A stretch of 64,000 nucleotides of DNA, taken from assembly GCF_014066305.1 (NCBI RefSeq), contig NW_023501061.1, forward strand, positions 558,001 to 622,000, in the 5' to 3' direction. Below, in pieces: positions 34,464 through 44,658 of the stretch. The DNA comes from Letharia columbiana. Lineage: Eukaryota; Ascomycota; Lecanoromycetes; Lecanorales; Parmeliaceae. The notes under the pieces were generated by a model. The model saw nothing but the letters and a program-made list of their open reading frames with translations. It did no database searches and was not told where the DNA came from. The position numbers were made by a program, and so were the translations under genes. How positions within the stretch are numbered: the first letter of the stretch is position 1; each line of letters opens with the position of its first letter.

Positions 34464-36773
34464 ATGAATACGAATGTAAGTATGCTATCGACGCGCCATT
34501 GGCTGCGTTCCGAAGCTAAAGAAGTTTCAGTGCTGTTGCAAACCCTTGAGCCTCATGGTCGAAATTCTCGTCGATATTCTATCTCTCAAGCTCATCAAGA
34601 GAGCTTCCAATGGATCTGGGATACCCAGAACTCGAGGCCTGGTTTCAGTAAATGGCTACGCAGCGAAGATCCCATATTCTGGATTTCTGGAAAACCAGGG
34701 GCAGGCAAGTCAACACTGATGAGGTATTTGATGGAAAGCGAGCAGACCATGCACCTCTTCTCCGGAAAGCCAGATGCGATGATTCTTGTTCACTATTTCT
34801 TTCATGAGCTAGGCGAGTCACAGGAGAAGAGCTTTGGAGGCCTGTTGCACGCCATCGTCTATCAACTTCTCATCGGCTTACACAAGAAGAATCAAGGTAC
34901 CCTTTTCCGGCTCTGCGAACTGCTCAAGCCACATCTATGTCGGAACCCCACTTCCAAAGCTGCCTTATCAGACTATGTATTGATGACAATACTCCAAAAA
35001 GTTGTCGCAGAGTGCAAAGAAACACTGAGGGTATGTTTATTCATTGATGGTTTCGATGAGTGCCAAGGAGATCACCGGGAGCAACTGGACTCCTTGACAG
35101 ATTGGGTCAGGTCCTCGTCCAACAAGAAGCTTTCGGTGAGAGCTTGCATCGCTAGCCGTGTCGAAATGGAGATAGAACTTCGTCTCTCAAACGAGCCCAC
35201 CTTTGCAATTCATCATTTCACAAAACATGACATCTCAACCTACGTTACCACAAAATTGAGACGAGCTTGGGACTTGATGGCCCAACAGCGAGATGGGACA
35301 ACAGCAAAATATGATCAGAAGCTTGTTGACCGAGTCGTCAAAAAAGCTGAAGGTGTCTTCGTCTGGGTTACTATTGTAGTCTCTCAGCTCGTTGTGGCCA
35401 TAGAGGAAGAGAACGAATCTCACGATCTCTACGAATCGCTAGCGGATCTGCCAGAGGGTCTCGAACAGCTATACGCAAGTGTCATCGACAAAATAGACCA
35501 GAGATATCGGCACGACACAGTCAACTTTCTCAGCCTTATCCAAAAATCGAGTCACTTGAATTCATCAGCCCGTGCGGACACTTTACTCAAGTTTAGTGCT
35601 GCTATCCAGGACCCTATGAGCGCAATCTCGTGTAAAGCGTATCTTGAAACAGGCTTTACCACCGACGATGCTGGCCTCCCACATCATCAGTGTGCGCAGG
35701 TGAGACGTCGGTTGCAACGCAGATGCCGAGGCCTTATCGAAATCGAGGATGCTGAAGACCTTCCGGGCGCTAGAGTGGCTTTTCTACACCGGACTGTGAA
35801 AGAGTACGTCACTGGAAGCCAGCTCTTTGAGAGAACGCTTGACGAGGTAGACAGCAAACTTCTGAGAAACCCAGCCGTTGCTCTTATGGCTATGAACTTG
35901 CGCCTTGTGAAAGTCTATCCAGAGTACGTGGAATCTCATAATATTTCTATGGAAGCGCAGTCTCGTGATGAGGTTAGGGACCTACGCGTTTGCGGGTTTT
36001 TTTTTGCCGCGAGAGCTGCCCAATTTAGTATTGGATCTTCTCAGATTCCCTATGTTGAGGAGCTGGATCGGGTCCTCTCCCTTTCCTATCCAGACTGGAC
36101 CAACTCTCACTACGGATGGCGAATCCACAAAGCTCGCCCAGACTGGAACACGGATCTATTAAGTCTGGCTGTCAGTTATGATCTTGCCCTCTACGTTCAC
36201 CAGCAGATTAGGAAGAATGGAAAAGGCATAATTGAGAAAGCTCATGGTCGACCTCTACTCTTTTACGCTTTTGATGCTCTATCCTTGAACAGATATAATC
36301 CAGGCGTGAACACATTTCATTCCTGCGAAGTATTGCTCGAGAATGACGCTGATCCAATGGAGAATTTTAAATCACATACACCATGGTCATTCGCGATACT
36401 GGTATTGGGCAGATATATGGCATCTCCCCCTTATCAGCTTCACATCGGGAAGCTTTTTACGCTCATGCTCGAGCATGGAGCAGATCCATTCCAGCCTGTT
36501 GATCACAACATCGACGATTGGTGGTGGTTCAAACATTTTAAAAAGCTTTACAGTACAGTCTTTCACGTGGCTCTGTACTCCATGGAGCAGTGGAAATATA
36601 TCTTTAGACCAATACTCAGATTGTTGGTAGATCACTGCAACGACTTTGAGGCGACCGACTCAGATGGTATCGGAATCCAAGACTGGGCGGACAGTCTCAA
36701 TCCAGAGATAGGGACTTTCCTTGGACAGGAAATTGCAGCGAAAAGGACACACAAAAGACGCCGGAGACACTGA
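34464..36773 (+). CDS. NACHT-domain NTPase with degenerate ankyrin-like C-terminus
   Basis: 769 codons from ATG 34,464, uninterrupted. Residues ~68-230 are a NACHT domain: PIFWISGKPGAGKST gives the Walker A P-loop (76-84), CLFIDGFDECQ gives Walker B (~193-202), and SVRACIASR gives the sensor region. A winged-helix-like region follows (GVFVWVTIVV, LPEGLEQLY, VAFLHRTVKEYV). The last ~200 residues contain weak ankyrin-like pieces such as CEVLLENDADP and LMLEHGADP. The usual N-terminal effector or signalling domain of fungal NLR-like proteins is missing from this frame. A better N-terminus may exist: 34,476-34,515 has GTAAGT...AG ends, and its removal joins KEDEYE to SKEVSVLLQTLEP, a family-like reading. 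The true start is therefore uncertain. The basic C-terminus (KRTHKRRRRH) could be a nuclear signal. Fungal NACHT proteins often act in self/non-self recognition. Confidence 0.82.
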   Translation: MNTNVSMLSTRHWLRSEAKEVSVLLQTLEPHGRNSRRYSISQAHQESFQWIWDTQNSRPGFSKWLRSEDPIFWISGKPGAGKSTLMRYLMESEQTMHLFSGKPDAMILVHYFFHELGESQEKSFGGLLHAIVYQLLIGLHKKNQGTLFRLCELLKPHLCRNPTSKAALSDYVLMTILQKVVAECKETLRVCLFIDGFDECQGDHREQLDSLTDWVRSSSNKKLSVRACIASRVEMEIELRLSNEPTFAIHHFTKHDISTYVTTKLRRAWDLMAQQRDGTTAKYDQKLVDRVVKKAEGVFVWVTIVVSQLVVAIEEENESHDLYESLADLPEGLEQLYASVIDKIDQRYRHDTVNFLSLIQKSSHLNSSARADTLLKFSAAIQDPMSAISCKAYLETGFTTDDAGLPHHQCAQVRRRLQRRCRGLIEIEDAEDLPGARVAFLHRTVKEYVTGSQLFERTLDEVDSKLLRNPAVALMAMNLRLVKVYPEYVESHNISMEAQSRDEVRDLRVCGFFFAARAAQFSIGSSQIPYVEELDRVLSLSYPDWTNSHYGWRIHKARPDWNTDLLSLAVSYDLALYVHQQIRKNGKGIIEKAHGRPLLFYAFDALSLNRYNPGVNTFHSCEVLLENDADPMENFKSHTPWSFAILVLGRYMASPPYQLHIGKLFTLMLEHGADPFQPVDHNIDDWWWFKHFKKLYSTVFHVALYSMEQWKYIFRPILRLLVDHCNDFEATDSDGIGIQDWADSLNPEIGTFLGQEIAAKRTHKRRRRH

Positions 36774-37845
36774 GCTAAAGGGTCTTGTTGGGTGGGAGCT
36801 TGTAGACAGATGCTGGGAAGTCCCCATTGGTCGTTGTGTCAACTTTACAGACTGCTGTACATGAGATCACGTTGGCATGCGAGTGGCGAGGCGTATCTAG
36901 AAGCACTTGTTCAATGCGTGCGTGAGTTAATAAGAACACAACAGATGTCTATGGCTATACCGCATTGTTCATGAAGCCGAGATAAGGGCTTGCTAGCTCC
37001 GCCAGGGAGGTCATTAGAGAAACGCGAGGGCAAGCAGCCGCAGAACATAATCATCTATTGACAGAAGAAGCCGAGCTGAGACTTAGGATTGGGCATATTG
37101 CCCAGTACCACACACCGTAATTGACGATCGATGCTCGAAGCAAGGCAAGTAGCCCATGATGCACCGGAATCTTCCTTGTTTGTAAAAAGCCGAATATTAA
37201 GAAGGTAACTAAAGATGGGGATGCCACCTTCCAAGTGCCTCAAGCGTGTGATTGAGACCCACGCTATCTATCCTCCCTTCCAGCACAATCTTCCTTCTGA
37301 CTCGCTTCCTCCGGAAAATTCGCCCTGAATAGCGTCAGATCATCGTCGTAAACCTTTTGAGAATTGAGAGAGATTTTGTATCTGCTTCGAACTATTGAAA
37401 TGGGGGCAAACCTATAGCATTAGCACATCGTGAGCGTTGCGCTTTACCGTTGCTTCACGTAGCTGGGATTTGCAGATGTCTCGTTGAGGTTTATTCGTGA
37501 GAACCGTTCGTATATTGGCTTTCAAAATCCCATCACAGCGCGACTAGAACCTCGAGCACCACTCACTGCCCACTACGCAACCGCCCAAGATATGCCAATC
37601 GAGACTGCGAGAATTGAACCGGATACGTCCAATGCTCTTTCCCCACTGAGCCACTTGATAGTCCCACTATGAGTCACTCTCGGAGCGTATTCCAGCGCTC
37701 CTTCTCTATCGTCAAATGATCTTCGATCAGGTCTCACTCCTCTTTTCATTCATTTTCACAAGGCATAGACCGTCCATATTCTTACCTCTCAATAGCTTTC
37801 CTATAAACGCTTTGCCCTAGGAGACTTCTCTCATCTTCACACCCC
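36774..37845. other. Intergenic
   Basis: No protein gene recognised. It contains a degenerate tRNA-like sequence (37,601-37,665, - strand). Pyrimidine-rich promoter-like sequence precedes the ATG at 37,846. Confidence 0.5.
37601..37665 (-). tRNA. tRNA-like remnant (A and B box present, arms incomplete)
   Basis: On the - strand, TGGCTCAGTGGGG matches the Pol III A box, and GGTTCAATTCT matches the B box at 9 of 11 positions. D-stem GCTC/GAGC is intact. The anticodon arm is too short (TTGGA-CGTA-TCCGG), and the T stem has mismatches, so a normal cloverleaf does not form. I read it as a decayed tRNA or a tRNA-derived (SINE-like) fragment; no anticodon can be assigned. Confidence 0.35.
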
Positions 37846-39122
37846 ATGTCGCCTAATGCAATGGTCTCAGTTGATACTTCTGAAAAGAGGGCTGCTCTTA
37901 ATCCAAATCACGCCAACATTGAACCAAACACTTCCAGCCTCGACCCATTTTCTACCCAAGAAATGGGCGTCCAGGAACCAGAATCTAGCAACTCTTCGAG
38001 ACCACCACCCTCTACTAGGAATACCCCGCTTGACAACCCATTCCGGGACCGAGATGCGCCTGTGGGCTACTTCTACCCAAACAGCAGCGGCATGCAGGAG
38101 GGCCTTAACCCCGCAACAGCTACTCAGATGGACCCGGCTCCTGCTAATCTACCACCAGTGCTCACTGCCAACGCTGATGCCTCCGCCGCCGAGATGACCC
38201 TTGATGAAAGCCTTCTTCCACATCCGTCTTTGCCTGCTCGACCATCTGGTCTCAGCAGAGGCTTGCAGATACCATCACGCATCAGCCTCATCACATGGGG
38301 CTTCGGTTTCCCACAGATCTTGGCTGAGCAAGGAGTCACTAAGTCGCAATGGAAGTTGTTCATGCGCGAGCTGAAGGCTTTTGCAGAGCTGAGCGTGGGG
38401 CAATGGGTGACTGTCGTAGCCTGCACCCATGGTGTTAGCCTTCTTTTTGGAGCCATCGTAGGTCAGTCTCCGGGTAAGAACAGATTTCGTTCGATGTTGT
38501 TAACGTCGAGTCAGGTCACATTGCTGGTCATAAAATGATGAAATCCAGACAGCATGAGAACTTCCTCCTAGCATATAAAGGCGGAGCAATGAAAGTGTTT
38601 GAGCATCGGTGGAATAATGACTACTTTCATCCACTGGGTCTACAGATTCGGATTGAGCCCCCGGGTATTGGCAAGGTGGACGGCATGGATATCACCTCAT
38701 CGAAGCTTTTCAGGTACCAGCAAAAGATGGGCACCTCTTCTCCTGCACCAGGCATGGCTTCAAAGCAAGGGGATAAGAAGGAGTACAAGTATCAGTCCAA
38801 GGAGGGTCGCTATCGCATGAAGGCCGCGCGCAAAGGCCGCATTATTGTTCTGCCATTGAACATGGTGAAGCCTGTGCCATCACAGCCAAGAACGACAGGT
38901 TCGGAGAGTCACAATGGTCAGACTGAAGGGTCCGCCACCAGCGCTCGGCCTTCGGTTCAAGATTTCGCTTGCTCGATTCAGAGACAATCTGGCTCCGAGG
39001 GTCTAGATCGTACTCCTACCACTGCTCAACGCCTTGCCACGTCTCATCAGAGACAATCAAGCTCGGACAACGCTTCGTCTCCTGCCCGAGCTCCTACAAC
39101 GCACTGGGGTGGTTTTCGCTAG
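37846..39122 (+). CDS. Uncharacterised fungal protein, 407 aa
   Basis: Exons 37,846-38,461 and 38,515-39,122; intron 38,462-38,514 (GTCAGT...CAG, 53 nt). Splicing gives GAIVGHIAGHKMMKSRQHENF, which reads smoothly through the joint. Residues 1-~140 are Ser/Pro/Asn-rich and look disordered. The core (about 145-300) is well formed: RISLITWGFGFPQILAEQG, KSQWKLFMRELKAFAELS, WVTVVACTHGVSLLFGAIVG (hydrophobic, possibly one membrane-associated helix), HRWNNDYFHPLGLQIRIEPP. After a basic patch (RMKAARKGRIIVLPLN) the last ~95 residues are again low-complexity. I do not recognise the family; the conserved-looking core between disordered ends suggests a regulatory or scaffolding role, but that is inference. 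Confidence 0.75.
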
Positions 39123-39620
39123 TGTTTGTGAGCGTCTGTGGTTTTTGCAAACCTTGGTAGCAATTGAAGTCGGCCCTGAGGCTAGATGAAGGATTGTAGG
39201 CATCATGGGAATGACGGAGTACTTCAGGGTGTTGGCGCTTCTGGGCCTGCTTCTGCTGTTACCAATCAGCATCCTTCTGTACGAACCGCCAACAACCAAG
39301 AAGCAGTGTAAGTACAATCTCGGACCTGTATCTTGGGCTGTCCGCAATATACTGATGCCTGAACAAAGATGCTGAAAATCACCAAATGTGACCCTCGCTC
39401 GCTCGGACCGCTTTCGACGCCAAGACATTTCAGCCCTATGCACTTCACATGCTGACTTGATAGGTGAGAGGTGCTCTTCCTTCTCTTTCCCTCAATGGCT
39501 CCCACGCCAACAATGCAAGTCATTCTTTGGATCACAAATTTGCCGCAAACATCTAATCCGCTATCGGAAAGTGGAGGCTAGCTGTCATGAGACTATACCA
39601 TAAGAGGGGCTTCAATAGCC
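39123..39620. other. Intergenic between the 407-aa protein gene and NTE1
   Basis: Contains the 3' flank of one gene and the promoter of the next. Short frames on both strands are not supported. Confidence 0.5.
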
Positions 39621-42600
39621 ATGGATTCTTTCCCCTCTGCCCTCTCCACCAGCCTCACCTCCCTCCTTAGCACCTCGTCAGCCATTGCTTCTGCCCAAGC
39701 TTCTGCACCGGCCCCCCCTGTCACTGCTCAAAATACCCTTCAATCCTCCTCATGGCTGGGCTTACTTGGCTATGCTTTGCTCGCCATGGCCAAAGGAGTT
39801 CCCGGAATGCTGATTTGGATCATCACGTTCACCACAATTACCTTGCCTACGGTGCTGTTCGCGTTATTCTCGACCAGCTTGACGTTCACGATGAACTTCA
39901 CTACCCTGTACGTATAGACCACGAGTGAACAATGGCCTTGAAGCAAGCTAATTGCCCTCAGAATGCTCATCGTCTTGGCCTTTGCGTCTCTCGTCTCATG
40001 GATCGTGAGATACCGATTTCTGAACATGTATGCGCGACTACCTCCCGAACCTCAGCGCAAAGAGCCTCAGATCGATCTATTCCCAGATACACAAGACGGA
40101 GACTCGAAGCCAGGTCTTGCAAATTATCTGGACGAGTTTCTGAGTGCTATAAAGGTGTTTGGGTATCGTGAGTAGGCAGCCAGAGAAACGGCTCCCAATA
40201 CGAGCTTGGCTGACAGGAGATGCAGTCGAACGCTCTGTCTTCCACGAACTTACCCGAACGATGCAAACGAGGAAGCTCATTGCTGGGGAAACACTACTTT
40301 TGGAAGAAGAGAAGGGCTTTTGTATGGTGGTTGATGGCATGGTACAAATATTCGTCAAGTCAAGTCGGGATGAGAATGCCGCAAATGGTGGCTTCTGGAA
40401 TGAGGGAACAGAGAGGTATGAGGATGAGGGGGAACATTCGGATGGAGAACATCAGGGATACCAGCTGCTTACGGAGGTCAAGAATGGAGCGCCGATGTCA
40501 TCACTGTTCTCGGTCTTGTCGCTGTTTACGGAAGATGTCAAGCTCCGCCATGACGATGATCGAGATGCTAGGCCTGTGTCGAGTGCTTCGAGTACTGGCT
40601 TCCCCTTCGGTGCAACGACTGAGTCTGGTCCGAATACTCCGGCTTGGTTGGGTGAAGAGAACCCACGGATGACGGCGTATACGGATCCGAGAAGTCGGGC
40701 TTCATCGACAGCACCTGCCAATGATCATTTGCCTGCTATTCCACCACTTTCTCTGAATTCCACATCAGACCAACAAAATCCGCACCGGACAGATCATGAT
40801 CGGAACAGAGATCGTGGTAAACGGGGAGCTACCCGTAGATCTGAGAATGGCAAATCTGTGCATCCTGATATCGTCGCGAGAGCGACTATAGATACCACCA
40901 TCGCCATCATCCCAGCTACCGCCTTTCATCGTCTTACTAGGGTCTACCCCAAAGCTACTGCACACATCGTCCAAGTCATCCTGACCAGACTCCAACGTGT
41001 TACGCTTGCCACTGCGCATTCGTATCTTGGTCTGACCTCTGAGGTCCTGCGAACAGAGAGGCATATGAATAGGTATACGACCTACGATCTACCGAACCAT
41101 CTTCGTGGGGTGGCGTTGGAGAGACTGAAGCACAAGTTCACACAAGAAAAGGAACGTCTAGACTCGGCTGAGGACTTTATGAAGGGCATCGCTCTGCATA
41201 ATCCAGGGGCTGTTAAGAAACGTCGTTCGAGCAGCAGCCTGAGAAGAGAGATAGCCCAGCAAGCAAAATTCTCGGCCAATCACGGCGAACCTCACACCGG
41301 GCCCTCTAGCCACTGGAAGGGCCATGGCCACCGCTCAAGTATCAGCGCAGGAGATCTACTTACCAACATACAAGTGTCTCGCACCCGCCCCGAGACGTTG
41401 CCTCGAATGCACACAAGCAAGCCGGCGTCTCCGTTGGGACTAGGGTTTCAAGAAATAATCAGTCCGCTGAGCCAGATGGAGAACCCCCCTTTTGTGCCTG
41501 CGCCTAACCTGAACGGCTTACACGTGCACGGGCAGAAGTCTTTGGACGAGGACGACCTTTTCAGGCAATCAATCCTCGAATGCATCATGAAAGCCATTGG
41601 CCTCACAAATGCAAACGTAGTCAAAAAGCCGATAGACTCCGTCGAACAGTCGCCGCGCATGGTTTCCTACGATGCGCAACGGCAGAAAGCAACATTCACC
41701 AACAATGCCTTCGGCTTCATCGACCCATACGAGGGCTCTGGCGATGGCGATTCGGAATCGGTCTATTCTACGTTTGGCAACAGCAGTCCTTCGAATGCTC
41801 GGAGCCTTACAAGCGAACTTCGGGACGATCTGGAGATTGTGTACTTTCCAAAAGATGCCGTTCTCGTAGAACAAGGAGAGAGGAACCCTGGTCTTTACTA
41901 TGTCATTGATGGCTTCCTGGATGTCAGTATTCCAGGAAGTGAGAAAGATGTGGATGATCGCTCGGCGACGACACGGTCTATGGGACAGAGCTTGTCTCCG
42001 CTGAAAAGAGTCGCAACAAACTCTCCACATACAAAAGCGGCCCAGAAAAGAGGGCAGTCGCGGAAGAGTTTGTTTCTGATCAAGCCCGGCGGCCTCGCAG
42101 GATATGTTGGCACGATATCTTCGTACAGATCCTTTGTTGATGTCAGAGCGAAGACCGATGTCTATGTCGGCTTTCTCCCGAGGGCATCTCTGGAGCTTAT
42201 GGTGGAGAAGCATCCAATTGTACTGTTGACTATGGCAAAGCGCCTGACTAGCTTACTTCCACGTCTCATTCTACATATCGACTTTGCTTTGGAGTGGGTG
42301 CAAGTCAATGCAGGTCAGGTCATACACCATCAAGGGGATGAAAGTGACGCAATCTACATTGTGCTAAATGGTCGTCTCCGAGCAATTCTCGAGCGAGACG
42401 ATGGGGACATGAGAGTCGTGGGAGAGTATGGACAAGGCGAAAGTGTGGGCGAGCTGGAAGTCATGACCGAATCTCCACGGCCAGCTACGTTGCATGCTAT
42501 TCGTGACACTGAGCTGGCAAAATTCCCAAAAAGTCTGTTCAATAGCCTCGCTCTGGAGCACCCGGGCATCACGATCAAGATATCCAAGATCATTGCGCAG

Positions 42601-44292
42601 AGAATGAGAGCTTTGATCGAGGATCCTTTTGAGCAAAGCAAGGACAAGACCAACGCTGGCTCAAAGCAAAATGCGACTTCGACCATGAACCTTAGGACCA
42701 CAGCAATCTTGCCAGTTACGGCTGGTGTTCCAGTGGTAGAATTTGGAAGCAGGCTCTTGAGCGCTTTGAGTCAAATAGGAGTTGCTAATGGCGTGACTTC
42801 CCTCAACCAAGCTGCCATTCTGAACCATCTAGGGAGACATGCTTTCTCGAGAATGGGCAAGCTCAAGCTTTCGCAGTACCTGGCTGATCTGGAAGAGCGC
42901 TACGGTATGCTTTTGTATATCGCCGATACGAACGTCAACTCTCCATGGACGCAGACGTGCATCACTCAGGCTGATTGCATTCTTTTGGTTGGACTTGCAG
43001 AAGGCTCCCCAAGCATAGGAGAGTACGAGAAATTCCTGTTGGGTATGAAGACAACTGCGAGGAAAGAGTTGGTCTTACTGCATGTCGAACGATACTCACC
43101 TCAAGGCCTCACACGCAAGTGGCTACGAAACCGCCTGTGGATCAATGGAGGTCATCATCATATCCAGATGGCTTTTCGGACCAACTCGCAGCCGGTCCAG
43201 CCTCAGATCAAACGGTTTGGCACCCAGCTTAAACAGCGAGTCCAAGTCCTCCAAGCCGAGATACAAAAGTACACTTCAAGACGAATTCGACAAACACCCC
43301 TGTACTCTGCAGAGACCCCGTTCAAAGGAGACTTTCATCGATTAGCACGCCGTCTCTGCGGCAAGTCCGTTGGTCTAGTCCTTGGCGGTGGAGGTGCTCG
43401 AGGCATCTCCCAGGTCGGCGTGATCCGCGCCCTCGAAGAAGCCGGCATCCCCATTGACATCATCGGCGGCACATCTATCGGTGCCTTTATTGGCGCTCTC
43501 TACGCTCGTGACGCGGATGTAGTCCCTATGTACGGTCGAGCAAAGAAATTTGCAGGCCGCATGGGTAGCATGTGGCGCTTCGCCCTCGACCTTACATACC
43601 CCTCTGCATCCTACACCACCGGCCATGAGTTCAACCGCGGCATCTTCAAGGCGTTTGGGAACTCCCAAATGGAAGATTTTTGGCTTGATTTCTACTGCAA
43701 TACTACCAATATCTCTAAATCTCGAGCTGAGTTCCACGACTCAGGCTATGTCTGGAGGTATGTGAGGGCTTCGATGTCTCTTGCTGGCCTCATACCTCCA
43801 CTCTGCGATGAAGGAAGCATGCTACTTGATGGCGGCTACGTCGACAATCTCACAGTCGCCCACATGAAATCTCTGGGCGCAGACGTCATCTTCGCCATCG
43901 ACGTCGGCTCTCTCGATGATAACCTTCCTCAAGCATTCGGCGACTCCCTCTCCGGCGCCTGGGCGCTCTTGAATCGCTGGAACCCTTTCTCGAGCTACCC
44001 CAACCCGCCAACCCTCTCCGAAATCCAAGCGCGACTGGCCTACGTCTCCTCTGTGGATGCATTGGAGAGGGCAAAAACGACACCAGGGTGCTTGTATATG
44101 AGACCACCGATTGATCCATACGGGACGCTGGATTTCGGCAAGTTTGACGAGATTTACAAGGTCGGGTATGACTACGGAAAAGAGTTTTTGGGCGGGCTGA
44201 GGGAGAGGGGGATCTTGCCGGGAAGTATGGAGGAGACGGAGGAGAAGAGGAACTTGAGGAGGACGATGGCGCCAAGGAGGGCTAGTGTTTGA
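39621..44292 (+). CDS. NTE1: Lysophospholipase NTE1 (patatin-like, cNMP-binding domains)
   Basis: Exons 39,621-39,907, 39,962-40,167, 40,226-44,292; introns 54 and 58 nt; 1,519 residues, typical for fungal NTE1. Two hydrophobic segments lie near the N-terminus (around [20 protein letters not shown] and, after intron 1, [15 protein letters not shown]), which anchor the family in the ER membrane. The second joint restores [20 protein letters not shown]. Cyclic-nucleotide-binding-like domains follow, including [20 protein letters not shown] and [20 protein letters not shown]. The patatin domain has [11 protein letters not shown] (oxyanion), GTSIG with Ser1248, and DGG with Asp1366, the Ser-Asp dyad of the family. 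NTE1 hydrolyses phosphatidylcholine and lysophosphatidylcholine to glycerophosphocholine. It is convergent with MED17 (366 bp between stops). Confidence 0.96.
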
Positions 44293-44658
44293 TAGGTAGA
44301 GTCCGGCACGGGAATGTCAAATGTAGATATGGCAGGCACGCTTTTGAATGGGTGGGTCAAGTTTGAGACCGTTTAGTAAAGATACCACTGCATAGCGAGA
44401 TCACGGAGAGATGGAACATAGATTCATATCTTTCTAACGTCGTCTTCCAGATTGCCAGGCGTGCTACCAGATCAAAATGCCGCTGCAGCGGTCGAAATCA
44501 CTGATTCTGGTGCCTGTGCACCACCGTCGAGCATAACCAGGAGATGTTCGGCTTGATATCCAAGACTCTTCAACAGCGGGAAGGGCCCAGCGCCCTCGAG
44601 TGCCGTGTTCCACTAATTTCTTGTCCAAAGCTCGTACTATTTCATCCCTCAACTCCCA
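44293..44658. other. Convergent 3' region between NTE1 and MED17
   Basis: No gene seen; it holds the two 3' ends. Confidence 0.6.
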
